Assembly: GCA_029531795.1 (NCBI GenBank)
Contig: JAPEIS010000002.1
Location: 2,480,001 to 2,544,000, forward strand
From: Sclerotinia nivalis
Lineage: Eukaryota; Ascomycota; Leotiomycetes; Helotiales; Sclerotiniaceae
Length of the DNA stretch: 64,000 bases
Reading direction: 5' to 3'
Below the pieces are notes generated by a model. It saw nothing but the letters and a program-made list of their open reading frames with translations, was not told the DNA's origin and did no database searches. The translations under genes were made by a program, and so were the position numbers. This document shows positions 60,801 through 64,000 of the stretch, piece by piece. The first letter of the stretch is position 1. Every line of letters begins with the position of its first letter.

Positions 60801-61685
60801 AGCTGATCCTGTGTATACTGATTGTAGAGCTTGAGTGATATCTAAAGCTAATTTATCAAGATCTGTGGTCGTGTTCAAAGCTAGTAGATTTAGATTCAAT
60901 AGATTCTCTGTTAATAAAATAGAGAAGAGTTTTTCGTCTAATGTATTGATTCGGAGTCTTTGAATCGGGTCCTGAAACCTTGTATTCCAATTCAAAGTTG
61001 TCAATAAGGATCGATGATCGGAAGTTGTATCCAAATGCGGTGCAGAAGTTGTATTGGCTGTATATGATCCTGAAAGAAAAACTAAATCGAGAACGTTGCC
61101 CAAATTGTGAGTAGGTTCACCGATTGTAGAAAGAAAATTGAAAGAATTTGTATCTAGTCAGATTGTAAAAGATTCTGCAGAATTTGAATGTGAAGAACAA
61201 AAGGGATTCCATCTCGAATGATGAAGGTTTAGATCCCCTGTAAGAAGTGTAGAATTTAAAATATTCGAAGGTAAATCAAAGAGAGTTTGTATTGCTTGGT
61301 TTTCATTTGTACAACCTCTAGGAACATTATAAATATTAATGATTGTAAGAATAGAACCAGTTAAAGATTGAATTTGTAAAAATAATAAATCCCGGGAGGA
61401 TACAGGCCGGAGCTGACTAGCTCGAATGCCTGCATTTTTCCGGGTATAAGACATCACACGAGGCCGGGTTTCCCAATTGTCGAGTGGTGTGAAAGTTTCA
61501 TAAGCAGGATGGGATTTAGTGATTCGGTGTGAGATATCTGAGAATGTATAAGGTTCTTGAATCAGAATTATATCAATACAAGAATCATTAGCTAAGGAAA
61601 GTGCTAATTCGTATGAAGTAGTGTTTTTAGCTACATTAGCTTGTAAAATGGTCAATGGTTTAGAAGATAATCTAGGATTATACAT
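57900..61685 (-). pseudogene. LINE1 ORF2: endonuclease, RT, RNase H
   Basis: 1262 codons in one frame. Endonuclease (about residues 1-225): LQANVAKN, IILIQEPY, LLTGDLNLHHSRWNP. RT (about 400-720): SYRPIALLSVLGKGLER, DIKGAFDAV, GLPQDSPISP, FGYADDIAL with both catalytic Asp kept near residue 654. RNase H (about 960-1110): FSDGSK, TEAAAA, GNETANKAA. C-terminal Cys/His knuckle near 1192: YSYGKRKSPLHFYFC, two Cys changed to Tyr compared with LINE2. Internal stops at 61158 (TGA), 59187 (TGA), 58707, 58593, 58491 and 57963; the frame continues past each. The one at 57963 is a Trp codon in LINE2. It nicks the target and copies RNA at the break. The start ATG overlaps the ORF1 stop (ATGTATAA). Confidence 0.92.
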
Positions 61686-63171
61686 TAAAAGGAATTGGAA
61701 GAGGAGGAGCTTCTAATGTTATAAAACGATTAGAAAGATTAGAAGGGGATAATATCAATGAAGATAATATCGAAGGAATTCGGATTGGAGTTGAAGGAGC
61801 AATAGGTTCTTCCATAGGGGAATCGGCTTTTGGGGTTCGAGAGCATTTTGTATTAGTACAAGTTCTAATCCTAGCTTCTTTTGAGGTTTTCTGAATAGCT
61901 TGTTTTTCCGATTTGCTTTTGGGGCCTTTGTAAGTAAGACGAAGGGGGCAATGTAGATCGTCTGCAGGATGGGGGCCTCCACAATGTAGGCACCTCGCTG
62001 GGCAAGTATGGATTGTATTGCATCGGGTTGAATGATTCTTTTCTGTATGTTCGGTTGTGCTACAGATTCGGCATCTTTCTGGACGAGAGCAAGCTCGAGT
62101 ATTGTGCTATTGAAAGCATCGAGTACATTGGATTATCTTGGGTTTGAAGACGATTTGGGAAATGTTAATTGTAGTTCCTAGAATCCGAAGGTTCTTGGGA
62201 AGGGCTGTATGTTGCAAAGCTGGAAAACTCAAGAACCAAGTAGAATTATACAATCTGGATTCTTTGCTTTGTGTAGATTCAATTGCTTGGATCGTTTGTT
62301 GTCCTGTATTATCGATGATAGCGTCGAGTATGGTTTCCGATTCGATTGGGATGATGATCAATTGTTGTGAGTCTCCCAGAGTTGTGACGGTTCGTGGAAT
62401 GTAATTTAATCGATAGGTAATCTATGATTGTTGTCGTTCGATTTTGCAGGTTTCGAATACTTTTTCGATTATATTTGAAAGGTTTTCTAAAGCTGTTAAG
62501 TTCGTTAGAGAGTTTGTATATAGTGCAAACTTAGTATTTATTGTTTGGATTTTTTTCAAAAGTTTAGTATTGTTTTTTAATTGTTCTTTCAATGCACTAA
62601 GTACAGCGAAGGAACCGGCTTTTCGAGCTGGATGGTCGAGTCCAATTCGAACAAAAAGGCGAGTATCAGTTTTGTGTGAGATTTGAGATTGAGTTTTGGG
62701 TTGAGATCCGGTTCGGTTCTCAGTTTTTGGGTTTGTAGATTGTATAATTGATGGTAAAGGAGTTGCAGTCTTTTGAGCATAAGTGGAATCCTTGAGATAT
62801 TGGACTGTAGCAGGGGCTTTTATAGGTTTAGCGGTTTTAGGCGCGAGTACTGGTTGAGAGGTTTGTACATCAGGGCCAAGGGGATTGATAGAAATTTTGG
62901 TAGAAGGTTTGGTAGATCGAGGAGGATGAGATCCATTGATAAACGTATCGAAGTGCTTGTTTGCTGTAAGAGAGATATCGGTATATAGTGCAATCAAGGG
63001 TTTTCGAAGTCGAGCAGGGAGAGTCCGAACTGTTTCGGTATTGAGATAGTCGTCCCATAGCGAAGCGATGGGGTTAAAAATCTGTTGATCTTCATTTGCT
63101 CTATTAGTAGCAGTATTAATTATATTAATGAGGGCTTGGGAGAGGGAGGGGGTCGAGGGGGCGGGAGGCAT
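61678..63171 (-). pseudogene. LINE1 ORF1 (gag-like, zinc knuckles)
   Basis: 498 codons with two internal stops (62422-62424 and 62107-62109, both TAG). I start at ATG 63171 because it has a good context (CCGCCACC before ATG) and the protein there begins MPPAPSTPSLSQ; a longer frame to 63315 has no ATG. The middle is Pro/Thr/Lys-rich and basic (residues 80-200). RNA-binding fingers lie at about 349-415: CTRC, CRIC and CLHCGGPHPADDLHC, in the order expected for Tad-like ORF1. It packages the element RNA. It reads into ORF2 by an 8-nt overlap, which suggests stop-restart translation. Confidence 0.9.
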
Positions 63172-63338
63172 GGTGGCGGAAACGCGTCCGTACAGCGCCT
63201 GCCGGGGCTGAAAAGTTTCGTTTTTAAATCCTATAGATGATAAGAACGATCGATTGATCAATAAAACGCGATAATAAACGCGTTTTTCGAAAAATTCAAT
63301 TCCAGAGGTGTTCAAGATCTCCTAAAAAAAAAATGGAA
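63172..63338 (-). promoter_or_regulatory. 5' untranslated region of LINE1, probable internal promoter region
   Basis: About 165 bp from the boundary GATGATCGTAG to the ORF1 ATG. The element starts with CATTTTTTTTTTAGGAG. LINE promoters are internal; I see no defined promoter motif and infer the role from position only. Confidence 0.4.
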
Positions 63339-63349
63339 GATGATCGTAG
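63339..63349. repeat. Boundary/target repeat between LINE1 and LINE2
   Basis: GATGATCGTAG, the fifth occurrence of the row's boundary sequence (54711-54721 as GGTGGTCGTAG, 55625-55635, 56539-56549, 57456-57466, 63339-63349). Confidence 0.85.
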
Positions 63350-64000
63350 TGTGTGTGTGTGTGATATTTTTCGTCCGAGGCTCTGTGCGAAGCACAGGCC
63401 TCAAATTCCCAATTGGGACAAAGGACGCCAGGGGAGGAAGGCCCCTGGGTTTCTAACTAGCTAATCTAAATTTACTAGTATTATATATGCTAAATGCTTC
63501 AGCAGGGTTTACATGATTGCCGTTGCGTATTGAGTTAATCCCTTGGGTAGATATTTCAGCTGTCCTCCACAATACAGTTAGATCCCTCGATTCCTGATCT
63601 CCTCTCCTTCGTTATCGCAATCGAGCTTTTTAATATGGTTTTGTTAATATAAAGATTTTTTTTTTTTTTTTAAAGTTTATACAAACTCAATCTTTCCGAA
63701 CCAAAACCCAACGCCTTATACAAAGAAAATCCAAAAAAATAACATAAAATAAAAATAAAAATAAAAATCAAAACAATCCTTCAATCAATAAATTGTATAG
63801 GGAATCGAGGACATATATCCTGATAGAACCTTGTAGATTTGAGCCAAATTGCTAGTTTCGCTGTTCCTTCCATACTTCCCAAAAGATAGGGGATGGCTTC
63901 AGATGGTGGTAACTTTGAAAGGGTTTTTTGAGCATTTCCAATTTTACAAAAGTAAAAATGAAGAGGGGATTTTCTTTTCCCACATGAGCATAGCATATAA
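63350..64000 (-). mobile_element. LINE2, 3' end only (window edge)
   Basis: Colinear with 57467-58110 of LINE1 and in the same orientation: (CA)n tail, shared 3' region, homopolymer, ORF2 end. It differs from LINE1 by a small number of transitions, and at those sites LINE2 usually has the unmutated state. It continues beyond 64000. Confidence 0.9.
63781..64000 (-). CDS. LINE2 ORF2 C-terminus, open so far
   Basis: The visible 73 codons have no stop before the terminal TGA at 63781. They read CSCGKRKSPLHFYFC, an intact Cys/His knuckle, then PSEAIPYLLGSMEGTAKLAIW and the natural end FPIQFID. In LINE1 the knuckle has lost two Cys and the Trp is a stop. This copy may be intact and active; the remainder must be seen to tell. 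Confidence 0.85.
   Translation of the reverse strand, partial: YMLCSCGKRKSPLHFYFCKIGNAQKTLSKLPPSEAIPYLLGSMEGTAKLAIWLKSTRFYQDICPRFPIQFID

Larger units (their letters stand above)
57467..63338 (-). mobile_element. Full-length Tad-like LINE1
   Basis: A minus-strand non-LTR retrotransposon of about 5.87 kb: 5' untranslated region (63172-63338), ORF1 (63171-61678), ORF2 (61685-57900), 3' untranslated region and (CA)n tail (57467-57480). Both sides carry GATGATCGTAG. Its G+C is clearly higher than in the LTR elements and it has only eight in-frame stops in two ORFs, so it inserted late and was mutated lightly. ORF1 with zinc knuckles, an APE-type endonuclease, RT and an RNase H in one ORF2 define the Tad1-like clade. 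Confidence 0.92.

Noticed and set aside
63172..63315. Longer N-terminus of LINE1 ORF1 up to 63315
   Set aside because: No ATG at that start (TTG) and no protein-like sequence; the ATG at 63171 has a good context.
1..64000. Mitochondrial origin or TGA=Trp code, suggested by A+T richness and Trp-position stops
   Set aside because: Trp-position stops are TAG as well as TGA, paralogues keep TGG, and chromodomain gypsy, copia and Tad-like elements are nuclear.

Overview
The window looks like an A+T-rich, gene-free repeat island from a filamentous ascomycete (Pezizomycotina). It is built almost entirely of nested retrotransposons that carry the signature of repeat-induced point mutation (RIP). The evidence is: many TG>TA and CA>TA type changes; tryptophan and glutamine codons turned into stops; Asp>Asn in reverse transcriptase (RT) catalytic boxes and Cys>Tyr in zinc knuckles; Ty3/gypsy elements with chromodomains; Ty1/copia elements; and Tad-like LINEs. 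I see no cellular protein gene, rRNA or tRNA. The species cannot be named from the sequence. Element names (A-H, X) are mine.

Layout. 1-4236: gypsy A on the minus strand, cut by the window start. 4237-11928: very A+T-rich sequence of unknown origin with minisatellites, holding a 5'-truncated LINE (X1, 7397-8330, 13-bp target duplication) and a TRIM-like mini-LTR element (11010-11482). 11929-12171: the 3' end of a second LINE X copy. 12172-22655: gypsy E1 on the plus strand, interrupted by complete gypsy H (14940-21863, minus strand) and broken off at about 22655, where it is fused to the back half of copia D-x. D-x runs to its LTR at 26128, with a solo LTR nested near its end. 26129-27773: copia D-y, a pol fragment fused to that LTR.

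From 27774 to the right edge the window is one stack. Gypsy E2 sits in copia D-y. E2 received solo LTR F1 (28601-30012) and, further on, copia D2 (34547 onward). D2 received gypsy C (37748-50257), and C received gypsy B (41550-48417). The 3' LTR of D2 was hit by a second F LTR (54635 onward). That LTR was invaded at one internal site by a head-to-tail row: three 0.9-kb non-autonomous units, one full-length Tad-like LINE (57467-63338) and the 3' end of another LINE (63350-64000). Both LINEs have far less damage and higher G+C than everything around them, so they are the youngest layer.

Five insertions have visible flanking duplications: B (ATTAT, exact), C (CTTTG/CTTTA), H (ATACC, exact), F1 (AGTAT/GGTAT) and the solo D LTR (TTATT, exact). 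LINE X1 has an exact 13-bp duplication. The two mismatched pairs differ only by G/A transitions, as RIP would leave. The elements are autonomous-type retroelements in origin (gag, protease, RT, RNase H, integrase, plus chromodomain in B and C), but every LTR-element coding region is now a pseudogene. Only the visible piece of LINE2 is open.
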